DNA from: an uncultured Alistipes sp.
Lineage (GTDB): Bacteria; Bacteroidota; Bacteroidia; Bacteroidales; Rikenellaceae
Reading direction: 5' to 3'
Length of the DNA: 12,573 bases
Assembly (NCBI GenBank): GCA_947174295.1
Contig: CAMWIG010000041.1
Span: forward strand, 1 to 12,573
The notes below the pieces were generated by a model that saw only the letters and a program-made list of their open reading frames with translations, had not been told where the DNA came from and made no database searches. Positions 6,327-12,573 of the stretch are shown in pieces; the stretch's first letter is position 1, and every line of letters begins with the position of its first letter. The position numbers were made by a program, and so were the translations under genes.

Positions 6327-6788
6327 TCAGAACTTGAACGTCGCACCGAAAAATATCACTATCGGGTTACGGCAGTCGGCGAACTCCGCCAGCCACTTCA
6401 CGCCTCCCGACAAATCCATGTGCTTACCGACTGCATAATCCGTACCGAGACCGACATCGACACCGAATTTCCAACCTCGGATGTCGTTCACCGACACTCC
6501 GGCAAGCGGATAGAGATGCCAGCGCGGAGCCACACGGAACATATAATGCCAATCCACCGACACCTCCACCGAACAGCCGTCGTTCGAAAGCCACATAATC
6601 GAAGGCGCTATGCGCAACGGGTCGGAGATGTTGTAACGCACCTCCGCACCAAGTCCGAAGACCGCAGCACCGCCGGTATTGACATAGGCACCGAGCTTCG
6701 GGCCGAGGCCGAATTTTCCGCGCTCCTGCGCTGCGGCGCCGGCTGTCATGAGAAGCAGCGAGATTGCAAAAAATATCTTTTTAATCAT
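6327..6788 (-). CDS. Small outer membrane beta-barrel protein (paralogue 2)
   Basis: 153 residues from ATG 6788. The frame is open further up to 6845, but the promoter at 6812-6842 lies within that extension and the N-terminus MIKKIFFAISLLLMTAGAAA is an ideal signal peptide, so 6788 is the start. The mature protein (QERGKFGLGPKLG...) has alternating barrel strands and ends FFGATFKF. It is a diverged tandem paralogue of the 154-residue product at 5804-6268, with most differences in predicted loops and two extra Cys (in DGCSVEV and ADCRNP) absent from or shifted in the other copy. It is the first gene of a probable two-gene unit ending at the terminator 5745-5781. It is located in the outer membrane; function unknown. 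Confidence 0.85.
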   Translation of the reverse strand: MIKKIFFAISLLLMTAGAAAQERGKFGLGPKLGAYVNTGGAAVFGLGAEVRYNISDPLRIAPSIMWLSNDGCSVEVSVDWHYMFRVAPRWHLYPLAGVSVNDIRGWKFGVDVGLGTDYAVGKHMDLSGGVKWLAEFADCRNPIVIFFGATFKF

Positions 6789-6811
6789 CGTATCCACTGT
6801 TTGCACTGAAA

Positions 6812-6842
6812 CAAAGTTATCAATTTTTTCACACGATACAAA
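6812..6842 (-). promoter_or_regulatory. Bacteroidota-type promoter of the outer-membrane protein pair
   Basis: On the minus strand: TTTG at 6842-6839, a spacer of exactly 19 nt, then TAACTTTG at 6819-6812, a full match to TAnnTTTG. Transcription would start near 6805, about 17 nt before the ATG at 6788. It has the same geometry as the promoter at 2483-2513. Confidence 0.75.
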
Positions 6843-6869
6843 CAAAAATCAACGTACCGGCCAATTTTA

Positions 6870-6982
6870 TCAACGTTTTCGCCAAGCCGAGCGCAGTGCC
6901 GAACGCAGTTCGAGCAATGCCGAGGCGAGAAAACGAAGACCGAAAGGTCAACGTTTTCGCCAAGCCGAAAGCTGTGCCGAAC
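6870..6982. repeat. Two copies of a 35-bp direct repeat upstream of the barrel gene promoter
   Basis: Copy 1 (6870-6904) and copy 2 (6948-6982) share TCAACGTTTTCGCCAAGCCG, the following A, and later TGCCGAAC, with an offset of 78 bp. The stretch between them contains CAATGCCGAGGCG and GAAAACG, the latter able to pair back to CGTTTTC of copy 1. No gene is seen in 6843-7006; this looks like an intergenic repeat family. Confidence 0.75.
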
Positions 6983-7006
6983 ACAAAACTCGACCGGCGC
7001 CTATGC

Positions 7007-7044
7007 AAAAAAACGACCTCTTCCCGAAAAGCGGGAAGAGGTCG
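7007..7044 (-). terminator. Intrinsic terminator of ppdK
   Basis: A perfect 13-bp stem, CGACCTCTTCCCG (7014-7026) with 7032-7044, 5-nt loop, followed on the minus strand by seven T (7013-7007). It lies 27 bp beyond the ppdK stop. Confidence 0.93.
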
Positions 7045-7071
7045 CATTACACAAGCCGTAACGGCGTCCCG

Positions 7072-9798
7072 TTACTTCTGGTTGAGAGCTGCGTGAGCCG
7101 CGGCCAGACGCGCGATGGGCACGCGGAAAGGCGAACAGCTGACATAGTTCAGACCTGCATAGTGGCAGAACTCGACCGACGAAGGCTCGCCGCCGTGCTC
7201 GCCGCAGATACCGCATTTGAGGTTGTCGCGCGTACCGCGGCCCTTGAATACGGCCTCGCGGATGAGCTGGCCGACACCGTTGCGGTCGAGAATCTGGAAC
7301 GGGTCGTTTTTGAGGATGCCCTTGTCGAGGTAGACCGGCAGGAACTTGGCGATGTCGTCGCGCGAGAAGCCGAGCGTCATCTGCGTCAGGTCGTTGGTAC
7401 CGAACGAGAAGAACTGAGCAACCTCGGCAATCTGGTTGGCCGTAACGGCAGCGCGAGGAACCTCGATCATCGTACCTACCATGTAGTCGATCTGGTCGTT
7501 GCGCTCGGAGAATACATCCTTGGCCACGCGGTCGATGATATCCTTCTGGTAGCGGAGCTCCTTGTGGTTGCCCACCAGCGGAACCATAATCTCCACGTGT
7601 ACGGGCTGGCCTGCCGCCTTGACGTTCATCGCAGCTTCGAGAATTGCGCGGGCCTGCATCTCGGTGATTTCGGGATAGGTGTTGCCCAGACGGCAGCCAC
7701 GGTGACCCAGCATCGGGTTGAACTCGGCCAAAGCCTCGACCTTGGCTACGATCTTCTCGTAGGGAACATTCATCTCGGCAGCCATTTCGCGCTGCTCCTT
7801 CTCGAAGTGGGGCACGAACTCATGCAAGGGGGGATCGAGCAGGCGGACAGTCACGGGGTATCCGTTCATAGCCTTGAACAGACCCTCGAAGTCGCCGCGC
7901 TGGATAGGCAGCAGCTTGGCAAGCGCCACGCGGCGGCCGGCCTCGTCGTCGGCCAGAATCATCTCGCGCACGGCCTTGATGCGGTCGCCCTCGAAGAACA
8001 TGTGCTCCGTGCGGCAGAGACCGATACCCTCGGCACCGAATGCGAACGCCTGCGCAGCATCCTTCGGAGTGTCGGCGTTGGCGCGTACTTTCAGCACCGA
8101 ATACTTGGCCGCAAGCTCCATGAGCTTGGCGAAGTCGCCGCTCAGGTCGGCGGCCTGCGTAGCCACCTGACCGAGGTAAACCTCGCCCGTCGAGCCGTTG
8201 AGCGAAATCCAGTCGCCCTCCTTTATCACAACGTCGCCGACGGTAATCGTGCGAGCCTTGTAGTCGATCTTCAATTCACCGGCACCCGACACGCAGCACT
8301 TGCCCATACCGCGGGCAACGACTGCGGCGTGCGAGGTCATACCTCCGCGGGCGGTGAGAATACCTGCCGCGTCGAGCATACCCTTCAAGTCCTCGGGCGA
8401 GGTCTCGATACGCACCAGAACGGCCTTCTGGCCCTCCTTGGCGAGCTTCTCGGCATCCTCAGCGAAGAATACCACGGGACCCGTCGCGGCACCAGGCGAT
8501 GCGGGCAGACCCTTCACGATGACCTTGGCGTTCTTGACGGCCGTCTTGTCGAACACGGGGTGCAGCAGCTCGTCGAGCTTCGCAGGCTCGCAGCGAAGCA
8601 CCGCCGTCTTCTCGTCGATAAGACCCTCGGCGAGCATGTCCATGGCAATCTTCACCATGGCGGCGCCGGTGCGCTTGCCGTTGCGGCACTGCAACATCCA
8701 GAGCTTGCCGTCCTGAATGGTGAACTCGATATCCTGCATGTCGGTGAAGTACTTCTCCAAGTGGTGCTGAATCTCGTCGAGCTCCTTGTACACGGCCGGC
8801 ATCACCTCTTCGAGCGAGGGATACTTAGCAGCGCGCTCCTCCTCGGAGATGTTCTGAGCCTTGGCCCAGCGCTTCGAACCCTCGACGGTAATCTGCTGCG
8901 GAGTGCGGATACCGGCTACGACATCCTCGCCCTGGGCGTTGATGAGGTACTCGCCGTTGAAGAGGTTCTCACCCGTAGCGGCGTCGCGAGAGAAGGCTAC
9001 GCCAGTGGCCGAGTTCTCGCCCATGTTGCCGAACACCATGGCCTGCACGTTGACGGCAGTACCCCACTCTGCGGGGATGTTGTTCAGCTTGCGGTAGAGG
9101 ATTGCGCGCTCGTTCATCCACGAACCGAACACAGCGCATACGGCGCCCCACAGCTGGTCCCACGGATTGGTCGGAAACTCCTCACCGGTCTGCTCCTTGA
9201 TAGCCTTCTTGAAGGCTGCCACGAGCTCTTTCAGGTCGTCGGTCGTCAGGTCGGTGTCGTTCTTCACGCCGCGCTTCTCCTTCTGAGCGTCGATAAGAAC
9301 CTCGAACGGATCGTGGTCCTCCTTCGACACGGGCTTCATGCCCAGCACGACATCGCCGTACATCTGCACGAAACGACGGTAGGAGTCCCATGCGAAACGG
9401 GGATTGCCCGAGAGCTTCGACACGGCCTCGACAGCCTCGTCGTTAAGGCCGAGGTTGAGAATGGTATCCATCATACCCGGCATCGAGGCGCGCGCACCCG
9501 AGCGCACCGACACCAGCAGCGGCAGATCCTTGTCGCCGAACTTGCGGCCCGTGAGGGCCTCGACGCCCTTCATGGCCTTCTCTACTTCGGGACGCAGAAT
9601 CTCGACCATCTTTTCACGGCCGTGAGCGTAGTATTCGGTACACACGTCGGTCGTAATAGTAAATCCCGGAGGTACGGGAATGCCGATGCGGTTCATCTCC
9701 GCGAGATTGGCACCCTTTCCGCCGAGCAGTTCTCTCATCTTGCCGTTACCCTCGGCCTCCTTGTTGCCGAAGGTATAGACACGTTTAACATCTGCCAT
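7072..9798 (-). CDS. ppdK: Pyruvate, phosphate dikinase
   Basis: 908 residues. It interconverts pyruvate + ATP + phosphate and phosphoenolpyruvate + AMP + pyrophosphate; in anaerobes it often works with PPi-linked glycolysis or in gluconeogenesis. The N-terminal nucleotide-binding domain opens with YTFGNKEAEG and GGKGANLAEM (residues 26-35). The swivelling phosphohistidine domain carries GGMTSHAAVVARGMG with the catalytic H490. The C-terminal PEP/pyruvate TIM barrel has GLCRTEHMFF, FGTNDLTQMTLGFSRDD and CGICGEHGGEP with the active-site C865. H490 and C865 match H455 and C831 of the well-studied clostridial enzyme with a constant shift. The start is ATG 9798 (MADVKRVYTFG); the TTG two codons upstream is less likely. 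The gene is complete and of normal length, with its own promoter-like element upstream and a strong terminator. Confidence 0.97.
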   Translation of the reverse strand: MADVKRVYTFGNKEAEGNGKMRELLGGKGANLAEMNRIGIPVPPGFTITTDVCTEYYAHGREKMVEILRPEVEKAMKGVEALTGRKFGDKDLPLLVSVRSGARASMPGMMDTILNLGLNDEAVEAVSKLSGNPRFAWDSYRRFVQMYGDVVLGMKPVSKEDHDPFEVLIDAQKEKRGVKNDTDLTTDDLKELVAAFKKAIKEQTGEEFPTNPWDQLWGAVCAVFGSWMNERAILYRKLNNIPAEWGTAVNVQAMVFGNMGENSATGVAFSRDAATGENLFNGEYLINAQGEDVVAGIRTPQQITVEGSKRWAKAQNISEEERAAKYPSLEEVMPAVYKELDEIQHHLEKYFTDMQDIEFTIQDGKLWMLQCRNGKRTGAAMVKIAMDMLAEGLIDEKTAVLRCEPAKLDELLHPVFDKTAVKNAKVIVKGLPASPGAATGPVVFFAEDAEKLAKEGQKAVLVRIETSPEDLKGMLDAAGILTARGGMTSHAAVVARGMGKCCVSGAGELKIDYKARTITVGDVVIKEGDWISLNGSTGEVYLGQVATQAADLSGDFAKLMELAAKYSVLKVRANADTPKDAAQAFAFGAEGIGLCRTEHMFFEGDRIKAVREMILADDEAGRRVALAKLLPIQRGDFEGLFKAMNGYPVTVRLLDPPLHEFVPHFEKEQREMAAEMNVPYEKIVAKVEALAEFNPMLGHRGCRLGNTYPEITEMQARAILEAAMNVKAAGQPVHVEIMVPLVGNHKELRYQKDIIDRVAKDVFSERNDQIDYMVGTMIEVPRAAVTANQIAEVAQFFSFGTNDLTQMTLGFSRDDIAKFLPVYLDKGILKNDPFQILDRNGVGQLIREAVFKGRGTRDNLKCGICGEHGGEPSSVEFCHYAGLNYVSCSPFRVPIARLAAAHAALNQK

Positions 9799-9858
9799 AG
9801 TCAAAAAAGATTTTAATTTCGGTATTAAATGTATTCGTTATTTTTCGTATTGGGAACG

Positions 9859-9890
9859 CGAATATAACGCTTTTTTTTCTTTTTTCCAAA
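9859..9890 (-). promoter_or_regulatory. Probable ppdK promoter
   Basis: On the minus strand: TTTG (9890-9887), a 20-nt purine-rich spacer (G and A runs), then TATATTCG (9866-9859), one mismatch from TAnnTTTG. The start would be near 9852, giving an AT-rich leader of about 55 nt. Confidence 0.5.
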
Positions 9891-9946
9891 GGTTGCGACG
9901 ATTATATTGCGTTTACAGCAAAGCATTTCGCGCCTTCGGCGGCGCG

Positions 9947-10756
9947 TCAGCGCCAAACGTAGAAAAACACGGGCAGCTCGCTGCCGGCACCGCCGGCATA
10001 ACGCCTTCCGTCGAAGGTCGGCAGCGGCCTTTCGCCGCGGTTGTCGAAGAGTCTTCGGCGGGCATATATTCCCGCCGAAGCGCAGAGCGCCGTATCGACG
10101 CACACGCGCGAAGTCATGCGCCACGCTCCGCCCGAGAAGCGCGTTCCGCGGCCGGCACGCTCCTCACCGGCCAAGACATCGGCCAGACCGTAACGCTCCA
10201 ACGCCCGTGCATCCACGCGCCCCATGACTATGAGCGCGGCATCGGGCTCCGAGCGGCGGATTTCCGACACGACAGTCCGTGCATCGCTGCGGTCGCGGCA
10301 GAGCAGCAGCACCGTCAGGCGGCCGAGCATCCGCCCGCGCACGTAGAGCATGCGGCCGTCGCAGCGGACGCGTTCGGGAAAGAAGAGGTCGCCGAAGTAG
10401 AGCAACGCGAAATCCATGCCGTCAAGCGAGTTTATGGTGCGGTGGATGTAGGAGTAGTCAGCCGAGCAGCACGCGGCGATGTCGCGCACGACAGCCTCGT
10501 TCTCGACGCCGAACAGTGCGACGACGGGCATGGCCATCGAGTCGAGCGTGGCGGCGACCGACTCCACCTTGCGGCGGTAGCGCCCGGTGTTCCAGCCGAG
10601 GCGGCCCGAGGGAGTGAAGGCCTCGTCGTCGTAGAAGGCCGACGGCACGGTGTCGTACAGGCGGTCGACGTCGTAGTAGACGAAGCCCACCTTCTGCTGT
10701 GCCGCGGCGAGCGACACGACGAGCGCCATAGCGGCCGCCAGAACGCAGCGCATCAT
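9947..10756 (-). CDS. Exported endonuclease/exonuclease/phosphatase-like protein, probable pseudoenzyme
   Basis: 269 residues with signal peptide MMRCVLAAAMALVVSLAAAQ. The body follows the Bacteroidota EEP (DNase I-like) family by its landmarks, but the catalytic residues look replaced. The family YNVENLFD is YDVDRLYD (28-35); the metal-ligand Glu of EVEN is Gly in GVEN (83-86); the His of the VCHFPS region is Arg in LLCRDRS (151-157); GDFND is GRVDA (179-183); the final SDHLPV is SELPV (259-263). The structural parts WNTGRYRRKVESVA, FALLYF and GRRYAGG remain. Known members cleave phosphodiesters or phosphate esters with Mg2+; this one is unlikely to, and may bind a ligand instead. At 269 residues it also seems shorter than typical exported relatives. 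It starts 8 bp after mnmA and is probably the last gene of the rimM-mnmA unit. An open frame without stops argues against a decaying pseudogene. The assignment was made by eye. Confidence 0.7.
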   Translation of the reverse strand: MMRCVLAAAMALVVSLAAAQQKVGFVYYDVDRLYDTVPSAFYDDEAFTPSGRLGWNTGRYRRKVESVAATLDSMAMPVVALFGVENEAVVRDIAACCSADYSYIHRTINSLDGMDFALLYFGDLFFPERVRCDGRMLYVRGRMLGRLTVLLLCRDRSDARTVVSEIRRSEPDAALIVMGRVDARALERYGLADVLAGEERAGRGTRFSGGAWRMTSRVCVDTALCASAGIYARRRLFDNRGERPLPTFDGRRYAGGAGSELPVFFYVWR

Positions 10757-10764
10757 TTACGGCG

Positions 10765-11943
10765 TTATTTTTCTATTACGCCCGAGCCGGACAGCACGTC
10801 GCCATCGTACCACGCGGCGAACTGCCCGGCGGCAATTCCGCGCTGCGGCTCGTCGAAGAGTATGTAGGCGCCGTCGTCGCACATGCGGAGCGTCGCTCCC
10901 TGCAAGGGCTGGCGATAGCGTATGCGCACCTCGTAGCGGCGGCTCTCGCCCGGCAGCATCGCCTGCGACGGGTCTATCCAGTGTATCTCCGACGGCACGA
11001 TATGCAGCGCACGGCGATAGAGCCCGGGGTGCGCGTCGCCCTCGCCGACGTAAATCACGTTCTGCACCACGTCCGTGGCGATGATGAACAGCGACTCCTT
11101 GCGGCCGCCGATGCCGAGCCCCTTGCGCTGACCGATGGTGTAGAAGTGGGCGCCGTTGTGCTCGCCTATCTTCTTGCCGTCGCGCACGGTGTAGCGCCAC
11201 GGCTCGGCGAGCGCGGCGAGGTCGCCCTCGGCCGGACGAGCGGCATACTTGGGCCATTCGGCCTTGATTTCATGGATGTTGCCCTTTTTCGACGAGAGTT
11301 TCTGCTGCAAGAATACGGGCAGGTCGACCTTGCCGACGAAGCATATGCCCTGCGAATCCTTGCGCTTGGCCGTAGCGAGCCGCTGCTCCTCGGCTATGCG
11401 GCGCACCTCGGGTTTCAGCAGCTCGCCGACGGGGAACATCGCATAGCGCAGCTGCTCCTGCGAGAGCTGGCACAGGAAATAGCTCTGGTCCTTGTTGGGA
11501 TCGGCACCCGCCAGAAGCTCGTAGTGCACGCTTCCGTCGGCCGCAACGGTCTCGCGCTTGCGGCAGTAGTGCCCCGTAGCGACGTACTCCGCCCCCAGCT
11601 TCAAGGCCTCTTTGAGGAAGACGTCGAACTTTATCTCGCGGTTGCACAGCACGTCGGGATTGGGCGTGCGGCCGCGTTCGTACTCGGCGAACATGTACTC
11701 CACGACCCGGCGGCGATACTCGTCCGAGAGATCGACGACATGCAGCGGGATGTCGATGCGCTTGGCGACCAGCTCGGCGAACGTGCGGTCGTCGTGCCAC
11801 GGACAATCGCCTTCCAAAGTGCCCGTCGTATCGTGCCAGTTGACCATGAAAAGGCCTATGACATCGTGCCCCTGCTCTTTAAGGAGCCATGCGGCGACCG
11901 ACGAGTCGACGCCGCCCGAAAGTCCTATAACTACGCGTGCCAT
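10765..11943 (-). CDS. mnmA: tRNA-specific 2-thiouridylase MnmA
   Basis: 392 residues. It activates the C2 of wobble uridine 34 in tRNA-Lys, -Glu and -Gln with ATP and inserts sulfur delivered as a persulfide, forming the s2U part of mnm5s2U-type bases. The PP-loop SGGVDSS is at residues 9-15. The two catalytic Cys are in place: C100 in NPDVLCNREIKF and C201 in DSQGICFVG. GHYCR and ADPNKDQSYFLCQLS are further family landmarks; the C-terminal part (PGESRRYEVRIRYRQ onward) is the beta-barrel domain. ATG 11943 directly precedes ARVVIGLSGG. It is complete and of normal length. It lies 9 bp downstream of rimM and 8 bp upstream of the EEP-like gene, so all three are likely one transcript. Confidence 0.97.
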   Translation of the reverse strand: MARVVIGLSGGVDSSVAAWLLKEQGHDVIGLFMVNWHDTTGTLEGDCPWHDDRTFAELVAKRIDIPLHVVDLSDEYRRRVVEYMFAEYERGRTPNPDVLCNREIKFDVFLKEALKLGAEYVATGHYCRKRETVAADGSVHYELLAGADPNKDQSYFLCQLSQEQLRYAMFPVGELLKPEVRRIAEEQRLATAKRKDSQGICFVGKVDLPVFLQQKLSSKKGNIHEIKAEWPKYAARPAEGDLAALAEPWRYTVRDGKKIGEHNGAHFYTIGQRKGLGIGGRKESLFIIATDVVQNVIYVGEGDAHPGLYRRALHIVPSEIHWIDPSQAMLPGESRRYEVRIRYRQPLQGATLRMCDDGAYILFDEPQRGIAAGQFAAWYDGDVLSGSGVIEK

Positions 11944-11952
11944 GCAGAACCG

Positions 11953-12453
11953 TTATAAATCCAGAAGCCCGTCGGGCAATATCATCTTCATCCGCCGGCC
12001 CTCGAAGTCGATATGGACGATGAACTCCTCGACGGCCGGAACCAGCGTCTCATCGTCGCGGCTGTCGAACGCGATTCCGAACAGCGGGTTTGCCTCGCTG
12101 TCGTAATAGTCGGCCAGACGCCCGTGCAGGCTGCCGGCCTCGACCTCGAAACCTATCAGGTCCTCCATGCAGAACTCGTCGTCGCACACTTCGCCGTCCG
12201 GCTCCTCGACATAGAGCACGCGCCCCACGAACTCCTCGGCGCGGCGCGGCGTATCGATATCGTCGAAGCGCACCACGGCGCCGTTCGTACCGCGGAACTC
12301 GAACCGCTCGCAATAGAGCGGGACATAGAGCGAATCCACCTCGGCGAAGAGCGGCGTCGCAAGGTCGAAATCATCAGGAAAATCGGAATAGAGCGTCAGC
12401 ATCATGCCGCCGTCGGTTCCGAAAAGTTTGTTTGCGCGGGCAACCTTTATCAT
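11953..12453 (-). CDS. rimM: Ribosome maturation factor RimM
   Basis: 166 residues. RimM binds ribosomal protein S19 and helps assemble the 30S head and mature 16S rRNA. The N-terminal RimM domain is seen in MIKVARANKLFGTDGGMML, then VVRFDDIDTPRRAEEFVGR and VLYVEE. The C-terminal PRC-barrel part runs from LIGFEVEAGSLHGRLADYYD through LVPAVEEFIVHIDFE to the typical ending MILPDGLLDL. The sequence is acidic and diverged from enterobacterial RimM, but both domains and the length fit. ATG 12453 is the natural start; the base before it is the edge of a heptamer repeat array, so the 5' leader consists of repeats and has no Shine-Dalgarno site. mnmA follows after 9 bp. Confidence 0.9.
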   Translation of the reverse strand: MIKVARANKLFGTDGGMMLTLYSDFPDDFDLATPLFAEVDSLYVPLYCERFEFRGTNGAVVRFDDIDTPRRAEEFVGRVLYVEEPDGEVCDDEFCMEDLIGFEVEAGSLHGRLADYYDSEANPLFGIAFDSRDDETLVPAVEEFIVHIDFEGRRMKMILPDGLLDL

Positions 12454-12486
12454 AATTCAAAATTCATAATTCAAAATTCAAAATTA
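12454..12486. repeat. Heptamer array between the upstream gene and rimM
   Basis: Plus-strand units AATTCAA, AATTCAT, AATTCAA, AATTCAA and a partial AATTA. In the rimM sense it reads as AATTTTG-type repeats ending directly at the ATG. The whole gap between the stop of the upstream frame (12484-12486) and rimM is made of it. It is the same repeat and same orientation relative to the downstream gene as the array before def. Confidence 0.9.
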
Positions 12487-12573
12487 AAGAGAGTCATCGG
12501 CCGTACCGATTTCTGTCGTTTCATAGTCCGACAATCCGATAAAACGGCTAACTTGCAGGTCTTTTATCCTGAA
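12484..12573 (-). CDS. 3' end of an unidentified gene (29 residues, runs off the window)
   Basis: Minus-strand frame open from the window edge to TAA at 12486-12484. It encodes FRIKDLQVSRFIGLSDYET and then TEIGTADDSL. It has no stop across 87 bases, is in the same direction as rimM, and its stop codon merges into the heptamer array only 30 bp before rimM, as expected for an operon partner. The fragment is too short to name. A chance open frame is possible at this GC content. Confidence 0.5.
   Translation of the reverse strand, partial: FRIKDLQVSRFIGLSDYETTEIGTADDSL

Noticed and set aside
6789..6845. N-terminal extension of the upstream barrel gene to ATG 6845
   Set aside because: The extension contains the promoter elements (6812-6842), and the signal peptide begins at ATG 6788.
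6748..9816. Rightward open frame of about 1000 codons opposite ppdK
   Set aside because: It is an antisense shadow: ppdK is complete with all catalytic motifs, and the GC-rich codon usage removes stops from the opposite frame. The translation is low in complexity and lacks any recognisable motif.
9929..9946. CGCGCC/GGCGCG hairpin after the EEP-like gene as terminator
   Set aside because: The stem is only 6 bp and no T-run follows on the minus strand, so a real terminator cannot be supported here.

Overview
The window looks like a chromosomal segment of a GC-rich member of the Bacteroidales (phylum Bacteroidota), plausibly an Alistipes-like Rikenellaceae. That placement is an inference. It rests on promoters of the TTTG-N19/20-TAnnTTTG type, starts without clear Shine-Dalgarno sequences, a TonB-dependent receptor and small outer-membrane barrels ending in Phe, a dimeric eukaryote/archaeal-type glycyl-tRNA synthetase, and a pyruvate, phosphate dikinase.

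Left part (1-2650). The 3' end of a TonB-dependent receptor gene runs rightward and meets a leftward gene for a small cysteine-containing secreted protein, with a terminator hairpin between them. Upstream of the small gene lies an AT-rich block that codes for no protein. It holds a well-formed leftward promoter, a small hairpin, a 182-nt rod-shaped inverted repeat ending in a U-run (a candidate small RNA of 6S-like shape), and a 12-bp palindrome. The promoter of the next rightward gene follows.

Middle part (2672-5551, + strand). Housekeeping genes glyS (glycyl-tRNA synthetase), ruvX/yqgF (Holliday-junction resolvase-like, pre-16S rRNA processing) and def (peptide deformylase). Between ruvX and def is a roughly 250-bp repeat-built spacer. 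It has heptamer arrays (AATTCAA and its complement) in opposite orientation at its ends and two degenerate direct repeats inside. The left array encodes the last 11 residues of RuvX, and the right array ends 3 bp before the def start codon.

Right part (5804-12573, - strand). Transcription is leftward. The order is the 3' end of an unidentified gene, rimM (ribosome maturation), mnmA (tRNA 2-thiouridylase), an exported protein resembling the endonuclease/exonuclease/phosphatase fold but lacking its catalytic residues, ppdK with its own promoter and a textbook terminator, then two tandem paralogous small outer-membrane barrels with their own promoter and terminator. The heptamer array occurs again exactly between the unidentified gene and rimM.

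Most genes here are core translation, RNA modification and central metabolism. The parts least explained by known families are the candidate structured RNA with its small secreted-protein neighbour, the heptamer arrays at gene junctions, and the degenerate nuclease-like protein in the rimM-mnmA operon.
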